5,018 nt of DNA from Nanobdellota archaeon (GTDB taxonomy: Archaea; Nanobdellota; Nanobdellia; Pacearchaeales; UBA12030). The notes below the pieces were generated by a model. The model had not been told where the DNA came from. It made no database searches and saw only the letters and a program-made list of their open reading frames with translations. The translations under genes were made by a program, and so were the position numbers. Positions 1 to 4,851 of this stretch are shown here, piece by piece (the first letter of the stretch is position 1; every line of letters begins with the position of its first letter). The stretch covers positions 1 through 5,018 of the forward strand of contig JAHJTU010000056.1 of assembly GCA_018829485.1 (NCBI GenBank), written 5' to 3'.

Positions 1-1
1 T

Positions 2-379
2 ACTGATTTTAATCACCCTTTAGCTGGGAAAAGAATTATTTACAAGATAATTGTTAAAAAGAAGATTGAAAAAGACTCTGAAAAAGTTGATATTTTGCTT
101 AGTAATTATTTAAGATTGGATAAAGATAAGTATGAGATTGAAGATAAGCAAGTATTTTTGAAAATAAAATTGCCAGATTTACTTATTAAGGAAATTGAAA
201 AGAAAATCAAAGAATTAGTTGGAGATTATTCTTTGGAATTCAGAGAAAAGAAAGAAGGCAAAGAAAAAATAGAGGGAGAAAAGAAAGAAGACAAGAAAAA
301 AGAAGAAGACAAGAAAAAAGAAGAAGACAAGAAAAAAGAAGAAGACAAGAAAAAGGCAGAAGAAAAAGTTAAAAAATAG
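2..379 (+). CDS. FKBP-type peptidyl-prolyl cis-trans isomerase, long archaeal type (5' partial)
   Basis: This is the C-terminal 125 residues of a cytosolic prolyl isomerase/chaperone; the start lies upstream of the window. The first residues read TDFNHPLAGK, the hallmark end of the FKBP/SlyD catalytic domain. They are followed by a beta strand (RIIYKIIVKK) and then by about 60 residues resembling the extra C-terminal domain of archaeal long-type FKBPs (a helix, a YEIEDKQVFLKIKLP strand pair, then a helix). From about residue 80 of the visible part the chain becomes a charged lysine/glutamate tail holding an EDKKKE repeat, which is not part of the usual fold and is probably disordered. An internal TTG at 95 is in frame, but the FKBP signature lies before it, so it is not the start. 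Family assignment is firm; substrates cannot be inferred. Most of the catalytic domain is outside the window. Confidence 0.88.
   Translation, partial: TDFNHPLAGKRIIYKIIVKKKIEKDSEKVDILLSNYLRLDKDKYEIEDKQVFLKIKLPDLLIKEIEKKIKELVGDYSLEFREKKEGKEKIEGEKKEDKKKEEDKKKEEDKKKEEDKKKAEEKVKK
287..358 (+). repeat. 18-bp tandem repeat encoding EDKKKE
   Basis: Three identical 18-bp units (287-304, 305-322, 323-340; unit GAAGACAAGAAAAAAGAA) are followed by a fourth (341-358) with two substitutions. The period is a multiple of three and the units lie in frame with the FKBP gene, giving EDKKKE three times and then EDKKKA. Identity at the DNA level suggests recent slippage or expansion. Each unit holds a six-A run. 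Confidence 0.95.
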
Positions 380-396
380 AAAATCTTGAGTTTTAT

Positions 397-510
397 ATGA
401 AAAAAAGAGGTTTAAGCAGAGAATTTATTATTTCATTAATCATTATCTTGATTATTTTTGTAATAGTCCTTTTTGTGATTTCTAATTTCTTTAAAGGAAT
501 GTTTCAATAA
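397..510 (+). CDS. Short single-pass membrane peptide with prepilin-like N-terminus
   Basis: A 37-residue frame opens with ATG 17 nt after the FKBP stop and closes with TAA. The layout is a basic N-terminus (MKKRG), a short polar stretch (LSRE), one uninterrupted hydrophobic helix at about residues 10-31, and a short tail (KGMFQ). The R-G-L-S pattern before the helix resembles an archaeal class III (type IV pilin-like) signal peptide, with possible cleavage after G5. The mature part would then be only 32 residues and almost all helix, so a plain membrane-anchored peptide is just as possible. Composition is typical of a real transmembrane segment and unlike the flanking A-rich DNA, which is the main argument that it is a gene. 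No function can be assigned. Confidence 0.55.
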   Translation: MKKRGLSREFIISLIIILIIFVIVLFVISNFFKGMFQ

Positions 511-514
511 TAGA

Positions 515-519
515 TTTTT
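515..519 (+). terminator. Possible T-tract terminator after the membrane peptide gene
   Basis: A TTTTT run lies just after the TAA at 508-510 and before the ftsZ promoter. Archaeal RNA polymerase often terminates at T-rich tracts without a hairpin. The run is short, so this is tentative. Confidence 0.25.
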
Positions 520-524
520 CAAAT

Positions 525-544
525 AAAGAAAAAAGTTTATATAT
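525..544 (+). promoter_or_regulatory. ftsZ promoter: BRE-like purine tract and TATA box
   Basis: TTTATATAT at 536-544 is a strong archaeal TATA box, directly preceded by a purine-rich tract (525-535) suitable as a TFB recognition element. The box centre lies about 25 nt before the ftsZ ATG at 565, so transcription should begin at or very near the start codon, giving a leaderless mRNA. The pyrimidine-rich stretch 545-558 lies between box and start. It probably drives at least ftsZ, the 105-residue gene and secE. Confidence 0.75.
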
Positions 545-564
545 CTTTTTCTCTTTCAACTGAG

Positions 565-1656
565 ATGGCAGAAGAGGAATTTAGATTTGAAATAGAAGAA
601 GGAAAGACTATTGAAGAAACTGATAAAGAACTTAAAAGATTTCTAGAGTTGCAGAGAGCAAGAGTAAGGGTTTTTGGAATTGGTGGCGGAGGAAATAATA
701 CTCTTTCAAGAATGATGGAAATAGGAATTAAAGGGGCTGATATGGTTGCCTTAAATACTGATGCTCAAGATTTATTATATACTAATGCTACTTCAAAAAT
801 TTTAATTGGAAAAGAATTAACATTCGGCTTAGGTGCTGGAAGCAATCCTAAAATAGGACAAGAAGCAGCCAAGGAAAGTGAAGGAGAAATCAGAAAAAGA
901 ATGCAAGGTGCAAATCTTGTTTTTATAACATGTGGATTAGGAGGAGGCACAGGAACTGGTGCAGCTCCTGTTGTTGCAGAAGTTGCAAAAAAACTTGGTA
1001 TTTTGACAATTGCTGTTGTTACATTACCTTTTACAATAGAGGGCAAGAAAAGATGGGAAAATGCAATGTTAGGATTAGAAAGATTAGAAGATTTAGTTGA
1101 TACTTTAATTGTTATTCCAAATGATAAATTACTTGAACTTGCTCCTGATTTACCATTACAAACTGCATTTAAGATTGCAGATGAGATTCTTACAAATGCT
1201 GTAAAAGGAATGACTGAATTAATTACAAATCCTGGATTAGTTAATTTGGATTTTGCTGATATTAAAGCTGTAATGACAAATGGTGGAATTGCAATGATTG
1301 GAGTGGGAGAAAGTGATTCTAAAAAAAGAGCAGAAGATGCAATTGAAAGAGCAATTAATAATCCTCTTCTTGATATAGAAATTGAAGGAGCAAATGGGGC
1401 TTTAGTTAATATTACAGGTGGAAAAGATATGAGTTTGGATGAAGCTAAAGAGATTATTGAATATGTAAATGATAAACTTGGTGATGATGCAAAACTTATT
1501 TGGGGTGCAGGAATAAGCGAAGATATGGGTAATAATTTAAGAGTTATGTTAATTATGACAGGAGTTAAAAGCCCCCAGATATTTGGTGATCTTCCAAGAA
1601 GGAAAGCAAAAGAAAGAGATGACGAGGATGATTTAGGAATAGAATTTATTGATTAA
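565..1656 (+). CDS. ftsZ: Cell division GTPase FtsZ (archaeal FtsZ1-like)
   Basis: This 363-residue tubulin-superfamily GTPase polymerises at mid-cell to form the division ring. The GTPase domain starts after about 30 residues of charged N-terminal helix. The nucleotide loop GIGGGGNN is at about 38-45, the tubulin signature GGGTGTG at 126-132, and the T7 catalytic loop GLVNLDFAD at 224-232 (G-x-x-N-x-D-x-x-D). The last therefore has the acidic residues needed to complete the GTPase site of the neighbouring subunit. The second domain ends near residue 340, followed by a short charged linker and the terminal peptide DLGIEFID. Wording such as GLGAGSNPKIGQEAAKES and the N-terminal helix resemble euryarchaeal FtsZ1 more than FtsZ2, recalled from known sequences and not aligned. 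The ATG at 565 is supported by the TATA spacing. The stop is 1 nt before the next gene's ATG. Confidence 0.97.
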   Translation: MAEEEFRFEIEEGKTIEETDKELKRFLELQRARVRVFGIGGGGNNTLSRMMEIGIKGADMVALNTDAQDLLYTNATSKILIGKELTFGLGAGSNPKIGQEAAKESEGEIRKRMQGANLVFITCGLGGGTGTGAAPVVAEVAKKLGILTIAVVTLPFTIEGKKRWENAMLGLERLEDLVDTLIVIPNDKLLELAPDLPLQTAFKIADEILTNAVKGMTELITNPGLVNLDFADIKAVMTNGGIAMIGVGESDSKKRAEDAIERAINNPLLDIEIEGANGALVNITGGKDMSLDEAKEIIEYVNDKLGDDAKLIWGAGISEDMGNNLRVMLIMTGVKSPQIFGDLPRRKAKERDDEDDLGIEFID

Positions 1657-1657
1657 A

Positions 1658-1975
1658 ATGGTTGTCAAAATAGTTAATCATAAAGAAAGCAAGGAAGAAG
1701 AAGTTATTAGTGCATTAGAGCAAGCTGCAAAAGATATGGGATTCAGATGTAAAACTGAAGAGAATTTTAGAACAGATTATGAACTTGGAAGTTTAAAAGA
1801 AATTCAAGCATATACTGGTTCAACAGTTTATCTCAGAATGGGGGTTTTGGGTAGATTAGAATTACAAACACGTTCCCATTTAATGCGTAATAATTGGTTT
1901 TTATTAAATAGCTCTTTTGTAAGCAAAGAAACAGTAGAAAAATATTTATCAAAAGTTTCAGAATATTTAAAATGA
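1658..1975 (+). CDS. Uncharacterised 105-residue protein between ftsZ and secE
   Basis: I do not recognise this family. The product has no signal peptide or membrane segment. By eye it alternates as a strand (VVKIVN), a long helix (about 10-28), strands over about 31-88 including EIQAYTG, TVYLRMGVLGRLELQTRS and NWFLLNSSFV, and a C-terminal helix (about 89-104), so it looks like a compact soluble alpha+beta domain. A single cysteine (C31) and several arginines in the middle are visible, but no catalytic motif. I chose ATG 1658, one base after the ftsZ stop, over the in-frame TTG at 1649 that would overlap ftsZ. Its stop overlaps the secE start (ATGA at 1972-1975). Tight coupling on both sides suggests co-expression with ftsZ and secE. 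A role in division or secretion is only guilt by association. Confidence 0.85.
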   Translation: MVVKIVNHKESKEEEVISALEQAAKDMGFRCKTEENFRTDYELGSLKEIQAYTGSTVYLRMGVLGRLELQTRSHLMRNNWFLLNSSFVSKETVEKYLSKVSEYLK

Positions 1976-2157
1976 AATTACTAACAAAATTAAGAAGTTT
2001 TTATGAACAAAGCAAGAGGGTATGGTTTATAACAAGAAAACCTACTCCACAGGAATTTAGGATTGTTGCATTGGTTTCAGCAGCAGGAATTGCAATTATT
2101 GGATTGCTTGGCTTTGCTCTTTATTCTATTTGGCAGATATTTGGATTTTTCAGATAA
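1972..2157 (+). CDS. secE: Preprotein translocase subunit SecE (Sec61-gamma type)
   Basis: This 61-residue protein is the small clamp subunit of the SecYEG/Sec61 channel in the cytoplasmic membrane. The N-terminal amphipathic helix (about 3-18) is followed by the family motif TRKPTPQEF (21-29) and then one hydrophobic helix (about 31-58). This is the one-helix archaeal/eukaryotic form at usual length. The start overlaps the previous stop as ATGA, and no Shine-Dalgarno motif precedes it, suggesting translational coupling. In many archaea secE sits directly before spt5; here a yvcK-like gene separates them. Confidence 0.95.
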   Translation: MKLLTKLRSFYEQSKRVWFITRKPTPQEFRIVALVSAAGIAIIGLLGFALYSIWQIFGFFR

Positions 2158-2171
2158 CTTTAAGAATAACC

Positions 2172-2181
2172 TGCTTTTTTC
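2172..2181 (+). terminator. Possible T-rich terminator between secE and yvcK
   Basis: A T6 tract (2175-2180) lies in the 50-nt gap after secE and could end or attenuate the ftsZ-secE transcript. A TTTAAGAA element at 2159-2166 and an ATAAAATATA element at 2191-2200 are possible TATA boxes for a new transcript. The second is too close to the ATG at 2208 for a normal start. The signals are ambiguous, so both read-through and a new promoter are possible. Confidence 0.3.
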
Positions 2182-2207
2182 TAACTTAACATAAAATATA
2201 GTGTAAA

Positions 2208-3155
2208 ATGGCATTAGAAAAATTAGTTGCATTTGGTGGAGGAACAGGACTTTATACTTTACTTAGTGGATTAAAACATTTTGATGTTGATATAACTGCA
2301 GTAGTTTCAACAACAGATAATGGTGGGAGTTCTGGAAGTTTAAGAGATGAGTATGGAATTTTGCCTCCAGGTGATATAAGAAAGTGCTTAATTGCTTTGT
2401 CTGATTTTGAAGATATGAGAGATTTATTTGAATACAGGTTTGAAAAGAATGGAAAATTAGAAGGACATTCTTTTGGAAATTTATTATTAGTAGCTCTTAC
2501 TGATTTAGCTGGTGGTGATTTTATAAAAGCAATTAAAAAAGCTGAAAAAATTCTTAATGTTAAAGAAAATTCTATTTTACCATGCACTTTGGATAAATCC
2601 ACATTACATGCTTTGCTTGAAAATGGAAAAAGAATTGTGGGAGAAGAAAATATTGGAAAATATAAATTGCATCATAATACAGAAATTAAAAAAATATATA
2701 TGAAGCCAAAAACAACAGCATATAAACCTGTAATTAAAGAAATTGAAAAAGCAGATATTATTACTATTGGTCCTGGAAGCTTGTACACTTCAATAATTCC
2801 AAATTTGGTTGTTGATGGAATCTCAAAGGCAATAAATAAAAGCAATGCAAAAAAAGCATATATTGTTAATGTTATGACAGAACATGGAGAAGAAGATTCT
2901 ATTTATGCTTCACATTATGTTAATGAAATTGAGAAATACTTACAAGGAAAATTAGATTATGTTATTGTAAATACTGCTAAAGCTCCTGAAAAACTACTTA
3001 GAAAGTATGAGGAAGAATATAAAAAGCAAGTTATAGCTGATATTGAGAATATAGAGGCAAAAATTATTAAAGGTGATTTCTTAAAAAAGAAAAACCTTTT
3101 AAGACACGATTCATATAAATTGGCTAAAGCAATAGATAAAATTATGGAAGAATGA
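2208..3155 (+). CDS. YvcK/CofD-like protein (gluconeogenesis factor family)
   Basis: This 315-residue Rossmann-like protein belongs to the CofD/YvcK superfamily (COG0391). Visible blocks are the N-terminal glycine loop VAFGGGTGLYTLLSGLK (7-23), STTDNGGSSGSLRDEYG (34-50), ILPPGDIRKCLIALSD (51-66), GHSFGNLLLVALTDL (86-100), the IGPGSLYTSIIPNL segment (187-200) and NVMTEHGEED (221-230). The GGSSGSLR and PPGDIR blocks match bacterial YvcK, which binds UDP-GlcNAc and affects carbon metabolism, envelope precursors and cell shape. They do not match CofD, the F420 lactyl-phosphate transferase. Length fits YvcK. The ATG places the glycine loop at the expected distance. Its stop overlaps the spt5 start (ATGA, 3152-3155). 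Exact ligand and role in this organism are unknown. Confidence 0.88.
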   Translation: MALEKLVAFGGGTGLYTLLSGLKHFDVDITAVVSTTDNGGSSGSLRDEYGILPPGDIRKCLIALSDFEDMRDLFEYRFEKNGKLEGHSFGNLLLVALTDLAGGDFIKAIKKAEKILNVKENSILPCTLDKSTLHALLENGKRIVGEENIGKYKLHHNTEIKKIYMKPKTTAYKPVIKEIEKADIITIGPGSLYTSIIPNLVVDGISKAINKSNAKKAYIVNVMTEHGEEDSIYASHYVNEIEKYLQGKLDYVIVNTAKAPEKLLRKYEEEYKKQVIADIENIEAKIIKGDFLKKKNLLRHDSYKLAKAIDKIMEE

Positions 3156-3622
3156 TATTTATTTTGAAGGTTACAACAAATAAAGAAGAACAGGCAGTTG
3201 ACTTAGTTGCCAACCGTGTAAGAACTAAAAATTTGAATGTTTATTCTATAGTAAGACCACATGGATTAAGGGGTTATATTATATTAGAAGCAGAAACAAG
3301 AAAAGATGCAGAAGAAGCATACAAGAATTTGCCTTATGTTAAAAATATTCTTAAGAAGCCATTGGAATTCATTGAAATTAAGCATATGCTTGAACCAACA
3401 ATAGAAGAAATAAAAATTGAAAAAGGAGATATTGTTGAGGTTATTGCAGAACCATTGAAAAGAGAAAAAGCAAGAGTTGTTAGAGTTAATAAAGCTAAAG
3501 AAGAAGTAGTTATTGAATTACTTGAAGCAGCTGTTCCTATTCCAATTACAAGAAAAATAGATGATGTTAGAGTTATTAGAAGAGAGGGAGAAGAAGCAGA
3601 AGAAGAACCAAAACCATTATAG
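3152..3622 (+). CDS. spt5: Transcription elongation factor Spt5 (archaeal NusG-like)
   Basis: This 156-residue protein is a processivity factor that clamps RNA polymerase over the DNA and can link it to the ribosome. The NGN domain spans about 1-78 (strand MIFILKVTT, helix KEEQAVDLVANRV, then YSIVRPHGLRGYIILEAET and the helix KDAEEAYKNL). A KOW domain follows at about 88-142 (IEKGDIVEVIAEPLKREKARVVRV, ending PITRKIDDVRVI). A short acidic tail with E/P residues ends the chain. Size and domain order match archaeal Spt5, and the KOW sequence is archaeal rather than bacterial. The start overlaps the yvcK stop as ATGA; a GGAAG a few bases before the ATG is the only weak Shine-Dalgarno candidate. 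It is followed after 21 nt by rpl11, its usual partner. Confidence 0.94.
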   Translation: MIFILKVTTNKEEQAVDLVANRVRTKNLNVYSIVRPHGLRGYIILEAETRKDAEEAYKNLPYVKNILKKPLEFIEIKHMLEPTIEEIKIEKGDIVEVIAEPLKREKARVVRVNKAKEEVVIELLEAAVPIPITRKIDDVRVIRREGEEAEEEPKPL

Positions 3623-3643
3623 TAAAATACAATAAATAAAAAA

Positions 3644-4396
3644 ATGAAAATAAAACTTCTTGTTGAAGGGGGAAATGCCAAACCAGGACCTGCATTAAGC
3701 CAGCAAATTGGTCCTTTGGGAATAAATCTTGGTAAATTAATTGCAGAAGTGAATAAAGCTAGTGAAAGCTTCAAAGGAATGAAAGTTCCTGTTATTGTTG
3801 ATATTGATACTGATACAAAAGCATTTAAGATAACTGTAAAAAAACCACCAACATCAGAATTAATTAAAAAAGAACTTGATTTAGCAAAAGGCGCATCTGA
3901 TTCAAAAGCAAAAATTGCTAATCTTGCAGTTGAACAAGCAATAAAAATAGCAAAAGAAAAGCAAGATGATATGTTAACAACATCATTTAGAGAAGCAGTA
4001 AAGAATGTTATTGCAACATGTACATCTTTAGGAGTTTTAGTTGAAGGAAAAGAACCAAAAGAAGTTATTGCAGAAATAAATAATGGAATGTATAAAGATT
4101 TAATTGATAAGAAAGTTACTGAAGTTAATCTTGATAAAAAGAAAATACTTGGTGATCAATTTGAAAAAATTAAAGCAATTCTTGAAAAGAAGAGAAAAGT
4201 TGAAGAAGCTGAAAAGAAAGTTAAAGAAGAAAAAGAAGAAAAAACAAAAGAAGCAAAAACAGAAGAAAAAGAAGAAGAAAAGAAAGAAGGTAAGGAAGAA
4301 AAAGGAAAGGAAAAGAAGCCTGAAGGAAAAGAGAAAAAGCCTGAAGAAAAAACTCAAGCAAAAGGTAAAGAAAAAGAGCAGAAACACAAGAAATAA
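3644..4396 (+). CDS. rpl11: Ribosomal protein uL11 with long lysine/glutamate-rich C-terminal extension
   Basis: uL11 binds the GTPase-associated centre of 23S rRNA at the stalk base. The N-terminal domain (about 1-65) has the family segments GGNAKPGPALSQQIGPLG (9-26) and the GINLGKLIAEVN helix. The linker KKPPTSELIKKELDLAKGA (66-84) and the rRNA-binding C-terminal domain (about 85-154, including TCTSLGVLVEGKEPKEV) follow the archaeal pattern. Archaeal uL11 normally ends near residue 155-165. Here the chain runs on to 250 residues, the last 70 almost only K and E with a duplicated GKEKKPE heptad (221-234), probably coiled or disordered. The extension is in frame with normal codons and one stop, so it is not a frameshift artefact. 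The usual rpl1 and rplP0 do not follow. Confidence 0.95.
   Translation: MKIKLLVEGGNAKPGPALSQQIGPLGINLGKLIAEVNKASESFKGMKVPVIVDIDTDTKAFKITVKKPPTSELIKKELDLAKGASDSKAKIANLAVEQAIKIAKEKQDDMLTTSFREAVKNVIATCTSLGVLVEGKEPKEVIAEINNGMYKDLIDKKVTEVNLDKKKILGDQFEKIKAILEKKRKVEEAEKKVKEEKEEKTKEAKTEEKEEEKKEGKEEKGKEKKPEGKEKKPEEKTQAKGKEKEQKHKK
4304..4345 (+). repeat. Duplicated 21-bp heptad (GKEKKPE) in the uL11 tail
   Basis: Two adjacent 21-bp units (4304-4324, 4325-4345) encode the same heptad. They differ at three bases, all third codon positions and all synonymous. Confidence 0.85.
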
Positions 4397-4414
4397 CTAG
4401 AAATCTTAAAGTAA

Positions 4415-4425
4415 TTATATTTAAA
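4415..4425 (+). promoter_or_regulatory. TATA box for tRNA-Pro
   Basis: A TTATATTTAAA element lies with its centre roughly 28 nt before the mature tRNA 5' end. That predicts a start a few bases upstream of position 4450 and a very short 5' leader for RNase P. A second AT-rich element (CTATATTTTT, 4436-4445) is too close to serve the tRNA. Confidence 0.55.
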
Positions 4426-4449
4426 AAGAGTAATTCTATATTTTTAGAA

Positions 4450-4523
4450 GGGGCTGTGGTCTAGCTTGGTTACGATCCTAGCTTTGGGAGCTGGTGACCC
4501 CGGTTCAAATCCGGGCAGCCCCA
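4450..4523 (+). tRNA. tRNA-Pro (anticodon UGG)
   Basis: A 74-nt cloverleaf can be folded by hand. The acceptor stem is GGGGCTG (4450-4456) with CAGCCCC (4516-4522) and discriminator A at 4523. The D arm is 4459-4476 with GG at 4468-4469; it has a G-U pair and a T-C mismatch at its inner end. The anticodon stem is CTAGC (4478-4482) with GCTGG (4490-4494) around loop TTTGGGA, putting TGG at 4485-4487. The T arm is CCCGG (4499-4503) with CCGGG (4511-4515) and loop TTCAAAT. The variable region is four bases. No intron is present and no CCA is encoded, so the 3' end must be added by the CCA-adding enzyme. UGG reads proline CCA and, by wobble, other CCN codons. Confidence 0.95.
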
Positions 4524-4527
4524 TACT

Positions 4528-4538
4528 TAAATTTAAAA
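4528..4538 (+). promoter_or_regulatory. Possible TATA box for the eL43 gene
   Basis: TAAATTTAAAA begins five bases after the tRNA, centred about 28 nt before the ATG at 4561, the spacing expected for a leaderless mRNA. The region is AT-rich, so co-transcription with the tRNA is an alternative. Confidence 0.45.
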
Positions 4539-4560
4539 AAGCACTTTACATTAAGAAAAA

Positions 4561-4755
4561 ATGAACTCTTCAAAAAGATTTGGTGCAAGATATGGAGCAA
4601 CAGTAAGGAAAAGGGTAGATAAAGTAGAATCAAAACAAAAGCAAAAGCATAAATGCCTTTTTTGTGGAAGATTTACTGTGAAGAGGTTATCAGTTGGAAT
4701 ATTTCATTGCACTAAATGCAAGAAAAAATTTACAGGAAAAGCTTATTGGCCGTAA
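4561..4755 (+). CDS. rpl37ae: Ribosomal protein eL43 (L37Ae), zinc-ribbon
   Basis: This 64-residue large-subunit protein is found only in archaea and eukaryotes. The N-terminal basic segment KRFGARYGATVRKRVDKVE is the family signature. A zinc ribbon follows with two knuckles, C32-x2-C35 (CLFC) and C50-x2-C53 (CTKC), and the end GKAYWP resembles the usual GGAYTP. All four zinc ligands are present. It is slightly short at the N-terminus compared with most archaeal homologues. A TAA in frame at 4552-4554 excludes a longer start. In other archaea this gene often sits beside rpoP; here the neighbours are a tRNA and a ferredoxin. Confidence 0.95.
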   Translation: MNSSKRFGARYGATVRKRVDKVESKQKQKHKCLFCGRFTVKRLSVGIFHCTKCKKKFTGKAYWP

Positions 4756-4757
4756 AC

Positions 4758-4776
4758 CCTTTTAAGAAAAGGTTTT
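4758..4776 (+). terminator. Hairpin plus T-run after eL43
   Basis: CCTTTT (4758-4763) pairs with AAAAGG (4767-4772) over a three-base AAG loop, extendable past one mismatch by AAA/TTT, and TTTT follows at 4773-4776. This could terminate the eL43 transcript. The stem has only two G-C pairs, so strength is doubtful. Confidence 0.4.
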
Positions 4777-4851
4777 CATCCCAAAACAAAAATTAAGAAT
4801 CAAGAAATAAAACCAAAAAATAAAATCAAGAAAACAAAAACAAATAAGAAT

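Noticed and set aside
95..379. Independent 94-residue gene starting at the TTG at 95
   Set aside because: The frame is open to the window edge and the upstream residues carry the FKBP signature DFNHPLAGK, so this is the tail of a longer gene.
765..1046. Open frame on the - strand inside ftsZ
   Set aside because: It is antisense to the conserved GTPase core, and its translation is only a complement of conserved ftsZ codons with no family features.
2191..2200. TATA box for the yvcK-like gene
   Set aside because: It is only about 13 nt from the ATG, which would place the transcript start inside the gene; the glycine loop right after the ATG shows that ATG is the real start.
2252..2602. Open frame on the - strand inside the yvcK-like gene
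   Set aside because: It is a shadow of a well-conserved gene, with no recognisable protein signature or start signal.
2208..3155. CofD (2-phospho-L-lactate transferase of F420 synthesis)
   Set aside because: The same superfamily, but the GGSSGSLR and ILPPGDIR blocks are those of YvcK, and no F420 gene is nearby.
3334..3774. Open frame on the - strand across spt5 and rpl11
   Set aside because: It spans two firm genes in antisense and is serine/isoleucine-rich, as expected from A-rich coding DNA read backwards.
4100..4400. Poly-phenylalanine frame (- strand) and poly-lysine frame (+ strand, shifted) over the uL11 tail
   Set aside because: Both are products of the purine-rich K/E-coding tract read in another frame; uL11 frame 3644-4396 explains the DNA.
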